Of a DNA stretch of 64,000 nt, positions 23,761 through 35,436 are shown one piece after another. How positions within the stretch are numbered: the first letter of the stretch is position 1; every line of letters begins with the position of its first letter. The notes under the pieces are model-generated. The model did no database searches, was not told the DNA's origin, and was given only the letters and a program-made list of their open reading frames with translations. The position numbers were made by a program, and so were the translations under genes. The stretch comes from Bactericera cockerelli (lineage: Eukaryota; Arthropoda; Insecta; Hemiptera; Triozidae), in assembly GCA_024516035.1 (NCBI GenBank), contig CM044961.1, forward strand, positions 18,109,374 to 18,173,373, written 5' to 3'.

Positions 23761-24964
23761 AATTTTGATGTTTTATCAAAGTTCCGATCGTCCCAACTAT
23801 GAGTACACCCATTACACCCGACATGGCAACGAAATGTCTACTGACCTCATTGCAAAGTACACTAGGAGAACACGTGGTATAACCTCGAAAGGTTTAAAGG
23901 CCAATTCCTATTACAGTACCGGTCTGAATTAAAATACTGTTGCAGGTTGGTAAGTATGCTCCTATCGATTTATGTGAAAAATATTTATTTATTTTTATTT
24001 ATTCAAAAATCAATTTCTTTACGACCAATAATTTTTTTATTTTTTATTATCATCTAATATGTACAATACTCGTAAATGGGGTATTTTCCGTAAGCATAAT
24101 TATGCGTCTAAGACAATGAATGCATAAATATAATCGCGCTTTGTCTGGATTTTTTTTTTTTAATTTAATTTTTTTGGCATTGGTTATTAGTGTTATATTA
24201 CCCTTATCATGGGAATTTGCCATACAGCCAATGTCTGGATTAAGAACGACACTATAGTTCTCTTTAGCTTAAGCGTGAGGGAAGTTCCGTGTTCACACGC
24301 CCCGAGTGTTACTGGGGTCCTGGCGAAGGGTACGGCGAGCTGTGTTGCTATCTGACCAGCAATGTAAATGAAAGCACAAGATTGATTCTTACAGGGTGTA
24401 AATTAATGTAATTCAAATTTAATATAATTTCATATAATAGAGGTTGTAATTCAAATGAAAAATAAATAAGAAAATACAAAACGAAAGGGGAATAAAGTTC
24501 CAATACAAGTAATGTGGGATATTTAAATATAAATAATTCAGTATAAAAATGAAACTAAAACAAGAGCTTGAAGTAGAAAAATATTTACACAAAACTAGAG
24601 CTGGGATGGCTTATGTTTGTAACTTCTTTTTTTCATTTTATAATAGATGGTAAATAAGAGAAATTATAAATGAATCTATCTATAATCACCTATTTCGTAA
24701 ACATACGAGTTCAAAAGTTTACATGAACAATATATTTCACTTACGTATTGGTTTGGTAATCTTCTAAATTCTATGAGTGAACTCTAAATTTTATTCCAAT
24801 AATATATTTCAATTAATTCAATGAATGCTACAATGGTTATAAAGTTATTATTACGACTAGGGCATATTGTACAATTTAACCAAATAGGGCGAAGTATAAG
24901 GTATTCTTGAATGTCCACATTCCACATTTCAACAAAATAAATAACCCTACTTTACCTAGTTTAC
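23761..24964. other. Intergenic, no gene recognised
   Basis: AT-rich with no feature matched elsewhere in the window. Confidence 0.35.
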
Positions 24965-24978
24965 AAATAGGGCTCTTA

Positions 24979-25251
24979 GCCAGCGTCGATGGCATGTTGA
25001 ATACACCGGTTCCCTTCAGAACACCGAAGTTAAGCGACATCCAGCGAGGTTAAGACTTGGATGGGTGACCATTCAAATTCTAATTCTCGTGACGCTGGCT
25101 TTTCCCGGCCCCACTCAGGCTGGGTGAGGTCAATGTGAGTAGCAGGTTTGTGAGTTTCCTGCGAATGGAGGGTAAAACCCCCGTCGTGATATGACCATGG
25201 CAGTTGAAAGCGACGTTAAACCCCACTTAAAAAAAAAAAAAAAAAAAAAAA
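24979..25251 (+). mobile_element. Full-length 5S rRNA-derived SINE with perfect TSD
   Basis: 5S-like head (TTGAATACACCGGTTC, GAAGTTAAGCGACATCC, GGATGGGTGACC), core GGCTGGGTGAGGTCAATG, GGAGGGTAAAACCCCC, GACGTTAAACCCC and a poly-A tail. The 14-bp AAATAGGGCTCTTA flanks both ends (24965-24978, 25252-25265). Confidence 0.92.
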
Positions 25252-25265
25252 AAATAGGGCTCTTA

Positions 25266-26859
25266 ATAACGTTTCTTATACGAGTAGCACCCACATAATT
25301 TACACATCTTTTTTTTCCTCAAATAAACGAAAGAAAGAAAACCTGGTAAAAACCATTTGAATTAAATTAAAAACTCATCCCAAATCTCTTTTCAAATAAT
25401 TTTGCTCTTCTGTTAACTTTCAACGGAGCACCTAATTTAGCAAACATTTTCGTTTTCATCTACAATTTGTTTGAATTATTCTAAAATTTTATTTTTACAA
25501 AAAATTAATGTATCAAACTACATGTTTATCACTTTTCTTGTTCTGTACATATGGGGGTAAAATCGAGATTGTCTTCTTGTGCCTTAGGATATAAAGTCTT
25601 CTTCTTTTTTCATTTATTTATTTATTAAATAAAGGTAATTTAGCCCGGAACCGCTTTCGCATTACTTCAGGGCACTTTACCTATACAACGGAAAAACTCG
25701 GTTGGAATTTTCCGCTCCGGCCGGTATTTGAACCCGCAACCTCTGGGTCAGCAAACAATGCTCTTAACCACTGAGCCACCGAGGTAAACTCATCTTAAAT
25801 GAGTTTAGTGAGTTGATACAAGTGGCTTGAGAAACAAAACAATTGAGATGTTTAAAGTTCGAATTTCTTTGGACAAATTCCCACAGGCGCTTCTAGGGAC
25901 AAATAAGTTGCAATTTGTGTGATAAGATAACTCTTTGTATCAGAGTCTAAGCCAAGTATCCTTTAGCGTTTTGTCTAGACACAACCTACGTCGCACAAGC
26001 CTTACTTCAGCTTTCATAATCAATTAATCATATACACAAAATCATAGTTCAATAAATACAATTTATACTCACAAATGTAATTCGTATCATGTAACCTAAA
26101 TATTCAACAAGACAAATCTGATTTATACTGGGCCAAATGAAAAAATCAAGACTCGTGAAAGTAATAAAGGAAAATGATTGGATAAGGAAATAATTTATAC
26201 TGAATTGTATAAGATACGAGTGCCCTAATTGAATAAATCTATTATAATTCACAATGTACAATTGTATACGATTTTAAATTTAAAAGTAAATCTTACAAAA
26301 AATGACTATTGGATTTCCTTATGACTAAATTCTCTTTCCTATACACAAAATATGTACAGCAAAATAATAAGAATTAATAGTAGAACTACATTTTTAACAA
26401 AATTGGAATTGTGTAATAATTTATGTTATTTTAAAACCATAAATAATAATGTACAATAAGTTTTGTATAATATTGTGGAAATGGAGACATTGTTCGAGGC
26501 AATTTTTAAAACGTAGAAAAAAATCACTTGGAAAAATGTAAATAATTGATTTCCTTCTTCTATTAAATTATTTGTGTAAATTACAGAGGTATGAATAATT
26601 TTGAAAATGGTAAAAAGAAAACAGTTGATTTGGCAGTACGATTCATGAGAGTGTTGCTTTAAAAATTGGAATAACAAACAACTAAGATAAGAGAAGAATA
26701 ATATAAATACCATGAGAACGTGAGGTGAAGCTTGTAGAAATTCTTTCAAATTTATGTGCGATGTTACAATTTTTTATCAATCATGATTTAAATTAAAAAT
26801 ATGTGCATTTTAATGTGAAGGAGATTATTTGTCTGAAGTACGTAATGTAAACATAGTCT
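25266..26859. other. Very AT-rich intergenic DNA with one SINE
   Basis: Apart from the SINE at 25622-25795, long AT-rich sequence with no recognised gene. It is on the 3' side of tweety but too far to assign as UTR. Confidence 0.35.
25622..25795 (-). mobile_element. tRNA-derived SINE
   Basis: The minus strand gives CGGTGGCTCAGTGGTTAAGA (A box) and GTTGCGGGTTCAAATACC (B box), then a body through TTCCAACCGAG and GCCCTGAAGTAATGCG. A head-only relative is at 51950-52095. Confidence 0.7.
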
Positions 26860-27855
26860 CCCTTGCAACTAAATCTTAAGGTCAATTTCTATGAATACTC
26901 AGAAATGTTGTCTAAGAAATTGGCATTGCGACTTGGAAATTATAGGTATACTTTTCATTTTAGGACTTCTGACCTTTCAAATTATATCTTATAAGTTCGT
27001 TATATAACAATTCAAGAACTTTGAATCATTTCTTGAAATTAGAAAATCCCATCAGTCGGTTGGTTGAGAGACAACAATACAGATAAAACATCGGTGTTTC
27101 TAAGTATCAGTAATCAGCATTATGAACAAACCGTCTTCAACAGAAATTCACCAGAAATTTACGCCAGAACTTGCAATAACAAAAGAATCTATATGAATCC
27201 CATATCTTTTGAGCAGTCTATTTTTAAAATTATTTATCTATTTTATTAATATTGGAAATTTAGCTTATCTCAAACTTTTTAAAAATAAATTAGAAATCAC
27301 ACTAATTTCATAATGTTAATTTTTAATCCCTTGCAACTAAATCTTAAGGTCAATTTCTATGAATACTCAGAAATGTTGTCTAAGAAATTGGCATTGCGAC
27401 TTGGAAATTATAGGTATACTTTTCATTTTAGGACTTCTGACCTTTCAAATTATATCTTGGTTAAAACGATTTAATGAACACGTAAGAACTGAATAATATA
27501 GCTCATTTTAGTTATACAAGTTCGTTATATAACAATTCAAGAACTTTGAATCATTTCTTGAAATTAGAAAATCCCATCAGTCGGTTGGTTGAGAGACAAC
27601 AATACAGATAAAACATCGGTGTTTCTAAGTATCAGTAATCAGCATTATGAACAAACCGTCTTCAACAGAAATTCACCAGAAATTTACGCCAGAACTTGCA
27701 ATAACAAAAGAATCTATATGAATCCCATATCTTTTGAGCAGTCTATTTTTAAAATTATTTATCTATTTTATTAATATTGGAAATTTAGCTTATCTCAAAC
27801 TTTTTAAAAATAAATTAGAAATCACACTAATTTCATAATGTTAATTTTTAATTCC
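26860..27855. repeat. Tandem duplication, units of 468 and about 525 bp
   Basis: CCCTTGCAACTAAATCTTAA starts both units (26860 and 27328). They are nearly identical except for about 57 bp (27460-27516) present only in the second. The identical 61-codon frames in each are by-products. Confidence 0.9.
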
Positions 27856-30405
27856 CTACATTACTTTTGCGGTGGTTTTGCAATATGAGAAACACTACTT
27901 TGACCCAAAAGGTTATCCTAACAAACTTATGTAGAAATAAGATAAGGAACTACTATCACTTGAGTTCTACATAACATACCTGCTGGTACACACACCTTTG
28001 TGATGAGAATATAATTATATATTTCCCACATACATAACATTGCCTGAAATTGTTTACATAATGTATAGCTGATAAAGCTTTTGGCTGACTTAATAGTTAA
28101 GCGACATTCTATTAGATGGGTCTACCATTCCATTTTGGGAAAACTGACTCTACAATGGACTTGCTTTTCAAAAATATGCCATGCAACATATAGGAAACCC
28201 CCAGTTACTTTATTGTTTAGTGCTACATTCTTTACTGTATATATAAAAAAAAAACTTATCTATATAAATTATGAAATTACATTGCTGCATACACTTTTCA
28301 ACACGGTTCCATTTTCGACTTCCATATCTCTTTGAATACAGTACATTTTTTTAAATCAATTTTGTACACAATAAAATTAAATTACATTCGAAAACAACAA
28401 ATTACAAATTGAGAGAAATAATTACAATTACACAGCAAATATTACTAGTTACATAAGTAATTATGTACATAACCTTAGTGTTTAACTACAAGAATTAGAA
28501 AATAAATTTAATATTGAGCGAAATCTGTTTAGTCAATCATTGCAACACGGACTGTACCTAGCTGTCCTCATCTCTGATCCATTCTGCTCTAGTAACACTT
28601 TCCTGTAATTGCTCCCATTCAGTTGGGAAAAGTGGCAGAGAATGCCTCAGGCATTTCATATAAAATCCGTTTACATTCATAATAATTAACAGAACGAAAC
28701 GGCTGGACCAAGTAACTACCAATTTGGCACAGTCTCTTTTTAATATTTAGGTGCGTACTAAGAGAGGATTTTTAAAAAGTCCAAATAGGACGCCAGCCAG
28801 CCACGGGAAAAAACCTCAAAGGCGAATAAGTGCCGGGTTTTGGGTTGTATTGTATAAAAACTCTTTATTCTACCCTAAACTATCCGACTAAATAAACCAT
28901 TTCTTTAAATTTATGAAACAATAGACCAATGACGATCGCATGTAAGGTGACATTTGGCTGTGGTGTTTATGAATGACATGTCACTCACTGCTCACTGTTA
29001 ATATATGTAAATAGTGAGTGCTAGTACACCCAAAATTTTTTACAACAGTATAAATTTAAATATTTATATCCTTGGTAATAATAATAATAATATCGCCTTA
29101 TTTATACTGCCCGACTAGGACTACTAAAGTCCCATTATTCCAGCAGTAAGCCCAAGACGTATTATTATGTGGTAAAAATCCCAAATGGGAGAATAACATG
29201 TCATGTCAGAATAACAGGTAATCGTTTCATAGCTTTAATAGGGCGTTCTTTTTTAGATTTCAACTAGCATGATAACAAGTATCTATAAGTAGATAAGGTA
29301 AAGGAAAAAGTATTTACTATACTTTCTTTTTATCACTTCAATCAACGCACAGTGTATAATTATAATATCCTGGATTTAGAGACACACGAATGGGAATAGA
29401 TCACAGCAGATAGAAAAGAGGAGAGACAACAGACATAAAGTCACACCTAGCTTAAGATAATTTCAATCTGACCATTATAAACATTACGAACACATCGATA
29501 CATCACATCAGGAACCATTTCCATAGATCCAATTTGAAACAAACTTTCCTACAGAGGAACGTATGACTCGCAAAAAACTACTGTAATGTTAACTGAATAC
29601 CATGGAAAGCTACCCACAACTTAATCATACACCGAGCAAAAACCAAAACTTCATTTTTTTACCATCCAAAGCAACTAGTGCATCTTTTCTGACAGCGGCA
29701 ATCTTTCGAAAACTCTGCGAATTCCAATTACGGGATTCAAACCAACTATACCTGAGAGTTGCTTGAGCGCTCGGACTAAAACCATAGCTGTAGCAAGAAG
29801 ACAGTAAGGAAATCGAGGGCAAATGTTGAACATTTCATAGAAATCACAGGTGTCATATATTGTCTACTACTCTACTGGGCGTCTAACAGGCGTCTAAACA
29901 AGATGTGACATTCTTATGCCTTCAATGGACAGTAAGAGAGACAGTACATTTCATTCAAGCACTCAATTCAACAACAAAGGACCTGAAGAAAAATAAATAG
30001 AGATTTGATTGTAATTATCGTCGGCTCTAGAATTCAAACCAAGGAGTTTTGACAGGCACCACAATATGTAAACAAGCAAATTCGTGTAAGTCAACAAAGC
30101 CAAAAAGGTTGCTCTACATTTACCCTTTGATTTTCTTGATCAACAAACGGAACCAATATGTTTCCATCATTTGTTAATTCCTAGGAACGCTTTGGAACTA
30201 ACTGAGAGTTCTAAATTAACTTAACAATTAGACGACCGGCATGGTTTTTCGTGAATTCTCTTGTGGGACCGGCGATAATACGGCTATCCGACCCCGTGTA
30301 CCACCGGTGGTACACCCGGTCGTCTACGTGTTAAAGCTCCAAGTTGGTTAGAGTCAGAGCTCTATGATAACTTGGGACTTCGAGGTGGCAGCGTTCCGAG
30401 TAAGC
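27856..30405. other. Region 3' of tweety, possible 3'UTR in part
   Basis: AT-rich. It holds a SINE tail (29082-29215), a fragment of LINE family B near 28632-28656 and candidate minus-strand polyadenylation signals (28869-28864; variant near 29237). The section nearest 30405 must be tweety 3'UTR; its extent is unknown. Confidence 0.4.
29082..29215 (-). mobile_element. SINE tail fragment
   Basis: Matches the distal body of the SINE at 37862-38066: TATACTGCCCGACTAGGAC, TCCCATTATTCCAGCAGTAA and a CATGTCATGTC end. The tRNA-like head is missing. Confidence 0.6.
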
Positions 30406-30575
30406 TTAGAGCTCGGTGATGGCATAGTTGGAGAAGGTGGAGAGTTTGGGCACGGTGGGCGTCACTATGGTGGAGGCTACGGTGGGGATGGTGGGCGTCT
30501 GGGCGGGTATGCCGAGGACTGTGGGTGTCAGGGGGGTGCTCGGGCCCAGCACGGGTGTCTGGGCGGGACGAATGC
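30406..30575 (-). CDS. tty: tweety terminal coding exon 14
   Basis: Acceptor CTGCTTCAG|GC. It encodes a Thr/Pro-rich tail and ends FSNYAITEL then TAA at 30408-30406. On the opposite strand this reads as Gly-rich ORFs, which are shadows. A 3'UTR must follow. The nearest AATAAA on this strand is near 28869-28864 and an ATTAAA lies near 29237; I cannot choose between them. Confidence 0.88.
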
Positions 30576-33500
30576 CTGAAGCAGAATGGAAGAGGTAACT
30601 TCTCACTTTTCATCTAGTACAACTTCTCACTTTTCTGATTATACTGATTAAAATAGAGAGGTTAGTTGATGGATTGATATTGTTAAGTTAAGTGATAGTG
30701 TCCACTTAGGTTAAATCTAACCCTGTTTTAAATAATTCGGCGCTGAAAAAGATGAACCTCCTAAGTATTTTTCTATGAAAACCATCGCTGACCGCTGTAA
30801 GAAAACTCACCAAGGTGTGTGGGAGGTCGAGGTGGGTGGTGTTGCAGCGGCAAGTCCAGCAGAGGTGTTGCTTGATTGACTGGGGCCTGATCTCAGTAGA
30901 AGTCCGACGATTCTAACGTCTTGCATTTCTTACCTGGAAATCACATAATTATCTCAGTTTTGTAAGCTTATAGTACACCTTGTTTATACTCCCGTGAAAA
31001 AACGGTAATAATACCCTAAGGCCGGAATTTCACCGTTTAATCTTGTTTCATCAGATTAGTCTTCTTCGTACGGTCACAAAATTAAAAAAAATAACCAAAT
31101 AACTTAATGATTGTCAACTAACCAAGCCGGTTAACACGCCTTTTCCACTAGCAATTAGCAATTAATGATTTTTTTCCGTCATGATTATTTTTTTCTTTTG
31201 AATTTTATATTGTGAGGCGTATAGAAATGTATTAGAGAATTAGACTGTTCCCATTACCAACATCCCCCCCCCGTCCGGTGATGAAAACACTTACATAATT
31301 CACTCTTATATACACCTCACGATATAATCTGTTTATAGTATTCCAGCCACACACTAAGCAGCCCCTTTAATCGTTATTAAATTGATCAGTAAATTTATTT
31401 ATTAATTTACATTCCTTAGTAAACAATATTCAACCGTCGCCAAGTTCCTAAAAAACAATGTATTTTGGATTAATGCTTATGCTTAGATATATGTCAGCAA
31501 TTTTGGTCCAATTGGTCCTAAACAATGAAACATCATCATTCAATATCAATACACAATGCCGCAATTTCTTTCACCACAAACATCGATGCAGATGCAACAG
31601 TAAAGATTCGGGTTCTTACTCAGAGTGGAGTACTGGCCCGGGCCATCCCTCTGGAACTTCTTGTGTCCCAGCGTATGCGAGGAGTAGTTGTTGGTCATGA
31701 CCATGCCTGTGCTGCCGTTGTCATGACGACGGTTTCCTGGAAAATAAACAATGCAATTGAATGTTATTGGTATATGGTATATTTATTTACGGTAAGAATC
31801 CTTTTAAAGTCACAAGTACATAAAACAAACATGAAAAATTACAATGTAAAAATTAACAAAAATATCAAAGATATTGTGTGATCTACATCACATTACACCA
31901 ATATGTATCATTTAAACCTGAATGTGATTGACTCGGTTTTAAAATGCACTCTCATAGGAATTACGCACATAAAAAATACAGGTTTCCTTCTTACACTAGC
32001 CTATTTAATATAGGTTTCCTGCTTTCACAAGTCTAGTTTATCCAGGTTTTTTTTTCTTACACAAGTCTAGTTTATCCAGGTTTCCTGCTTTCACAAGTCT
32101 AGTTTATCCAGGTTTCCTGCTTTCACAAGTCTAGTTTATCCAGGTTTCCTGCTTTCACAAGTCTAGTTTATCCAGGTTTTTTTTTCTTACAGAAGTCTAG
32201 TTTATCCAGGTTTCTTGTCTTCACAAGTCTAGCTTATCCAGGTTTCCTGCTTTCATAAGTCTAGTTTATCCAGGTTTCTTGTTTTCACAAGTCCTGTTGA
32301 TTCAGGTTTGACTCTACATACTCGTATATTAAGAAGAAAAGAAAAGAGGATCGTGTCTCTGAGTCTCTCACCTTGTCCGGGATGTTCCAGCGTGCGGAAC
32401 TTCCGGTTGAGAGTGGCGTACTGCGGGTGCTGAGGGGCGGAGGGGGGTGGGATGCCCCGGGTGACCCCCCGCAGGGTGCCCATGTTGCCTGGACCCACCC
32501 CGGCCCCCACACCCACGCCCACCCCGGGGCTGCGACCGTAGATGTCCCTGCGGGTGGACAGAGGAAGTGGTTATGGTTAGTTGGTTTCAAATGTGAGGGT
32601 TGACAATAAGGCAGGGACCCCACTGAGTGCAACAGTTTGTCTTGCAACGTTGTGCAGCGTCTCGCAAAGTTTGGAGCCCCGGTCTTCCTTTAGATAAGGG
32701 TTGGGTGGAAGAGATTGCCAAAGGCAATAACCCCGCCCTTTAGTTAGGACATATATTATGTATATATTTATTTTTTCTTTATTTTTTTCTTCTATTATAT
32801 TGTGTTATTTGTAATTATTTGTCTTGTATATGTTACGGTAAAAGTACATAATTGGTGATTGTATACAATTACCGGTAATTGTATACAATCACCAAAGTCA
32901 CTGGTAAATGTACGAAATTATTCTCAATTATCTACTTTTACCGGTAATTGTATACAATCGCCAGAGGAGCTTGGTGAAAGTAAGAAATTCAAATTTCAAC
33001 GATCGACACGCAAGCGCAGTGCGGAGTTAGTTAGAAAAACTTCATTGTTGGGTGGGTAAGGCTGTCAGGGATGTGTTTGCAAAACTAAATGTAAAACAGA
33101 CAAGTTTAAATGTAAAAAAAATGGAATGCTGTGGAATTCCAAGTGCTATGAGAGTATGTCGTAAACAGATAGTACACAAATGTCATACAAAATTTTCCTA
33201 TTTTATTAATTCAGGAAAAAAATCTGTTGTTTTTAATCAATAAATTATTAACATAAATTGATTTTCGGGACCTTTCTTTTTGGTTCCATCTTATTATTCT
33301 ACAACATTCAGATTAAAAAGTAACCAGCGGTAAAAGTAAGAGAATGAAATGAAAAAAAGAAAGAAATAAAACAATTAATTCAAATGTATGTATCATTGTT
33401 GTGTGATTTTATTTGTGGTGATGCACAAGGCGTCTTCACAATTTTTGTACAGAGCAGTAGTACAGAGCAGAAAAGTATCATACTCGGCACTGCGCTTGCG

Positions 33501-35391
33501 TGTCGATCGTTGAAATTTGAATTTCTTACTTTCACCAAGCTCCTCTGGCGATTGTATACAATTACCGGTTAAAGTAGGAAATAGAGTGTTTTTTAAGATT
33601 ATTTCTTACTTTTACCAAAGACTCCGGTAAATGTATACAATTACCGGTATACATTACCGGTAATTGTATACAATAACCGGATTATGTACTTTTACCGTAA
33701 CATATATAATATGTCCTATTAATAAAGTGTAAATAAATAAATAGGATCAAATGAGATCGAATCCCACTGACTCAAACATTGATTCGCAACGCTTTGCAAC
33801 ATTTCTTATTCAAAATTCGAAACTTTCAGCAAAGATTTAGCAAAGCGATTTTCAATTACTATGATCAACACAAATATGATGACAAAAAACACTTGTTCAC
33901 CTCACCAGACTAGGGGCTTGACCGCTCGACTGTCGAATCAAGAACCAATTAAGTGGCAGAGAATGCCTCAGGCATTAACTTTGCCCCGGATTACAAAACA
34001 ATTGTAATTAAAAATTAATATTGATCTTTATTTTTTTTTTGTTGTACATACTTCTAACACCCGTATTTATGAACAGCGAATTTTGTCAGAGCGCTGTCTC
34101 AAGCAAGGTATTGGCCAATAATATTAAAGGAAATCATGCTTCAGACCATGCTCAAACGGCGTTTTCTGTTCATAAATACGGCTGTAGGTGTTTTTTTTTA
34201 AAATTTATTGTTATTAAAATTTCTTGATGATTGTTTTGTAAAAAAAATAAAGTGTAAAAAAAAAAAAACCAATAAGGGCAATATACTTACGCCTGAGGAG
34301 GTCTCATGGTACGGGCGGCTATTGCTTGACTAGCAGCAGTGGGAGGCATGTAAGGGTCTTGCTCGTCAACTTGCAGATACTCTCGTCTGAAAACAAAATC
34401 ATCATATCATAGAGATTATCACAACATAGATAGATTGTTGTTGATGTATCCAGCTCTGTTACAACTTGATAGTCTCTATACAACTTTAGTTGAAATGTTG
34501 GATAGAAAACTCATATGACCTCTCATCCTTTTATGATCGTGGTAAGATACTCGCTTGCCATGCGGATGGTCCTGGGAACCCCACAGCTCGTGTTGACCAA
34601 GCACCTATATGGGAATAATTTTGTCAATTCTCGCCCATCAGAGGGTAAGCAAACTACGAGAGCTGTAACACAGACCACAAGTCTGTGAAACCAGACCACA
34701 AGTCTGTGAAACTAGACCACAAGTCTGTGAAACCAGACCACAAGTCTGTGAAACCAGACCACAAGTCTGTGAAACCAGACCACAAGTCTGTGAAACCAGA
34801 CCACAAGTCAGTGAAATCAGACCACAATTCAGTGAAACACTCATATTATTACAAGTGAAGGAATTTCTTGACTTTCTTGACATGTAAATACATAGTTAAA
34901 CATAGAATAAAAATCTGGTGTAAACATCACACGACTTTCCTTATCCCCCCACAAAGAAGTCGAAATCCGCCACTGGTGACTCAACAGTAACAGATAGTTA
35001 AAAATCAGTGCCCAATTCGTAATTAGCACCTCAAAATCATTGGATTTGATATGTCGCAACCCCATCTAGGGTGAATAATAAAAAAGTTAGTCCAAGCGGG
35101 TCCCCCCAAAATACCGGTAAATTGAGGCCGGGTTCCAAAAAGTTCAAGATATCAAAAAAATGATCAGAGTAAACCCCTATTATTTTTTTAATCCGAGAAA
35201 ATGTTGTTCTCTAACTTTTTTTGTATCTTTAACCAATTCAAAGAAACAGCGGCTGCGGCCAATATTTGCGGCCCTGCGGCCGCATCTTGCGGCCGATTTC
35301 AACCAAAAGTTTCGTGGTTCGTCTGGTGTATAAAATTAATTCGCATACTAAAGTTCAAGTCTCTAGCTCTTACCGTTCTCGAGATATCCTG

Positions 35392-35436
<45 letters not shown>

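Noticed and set aside
24979..25100. Genuine 5S rRNA gene
   Set aside because: Internal promoter boxes are present, but the 3' end runs into a SINE core and poly-A, and the copy has target-site duplications. It is a retroposon.
30364..30579. Gly-rich plus-strand frame
   Set aside because: It is the complement of tweety exon 14, whose splice phase and protein fit are better.
34638..34883. Repeat protein-like frame (QTCGLVS units)
   Set aside because: The 21-bp minisatellite in a SINE tail is exactly seven codons per unit, so an open frame is automatic.
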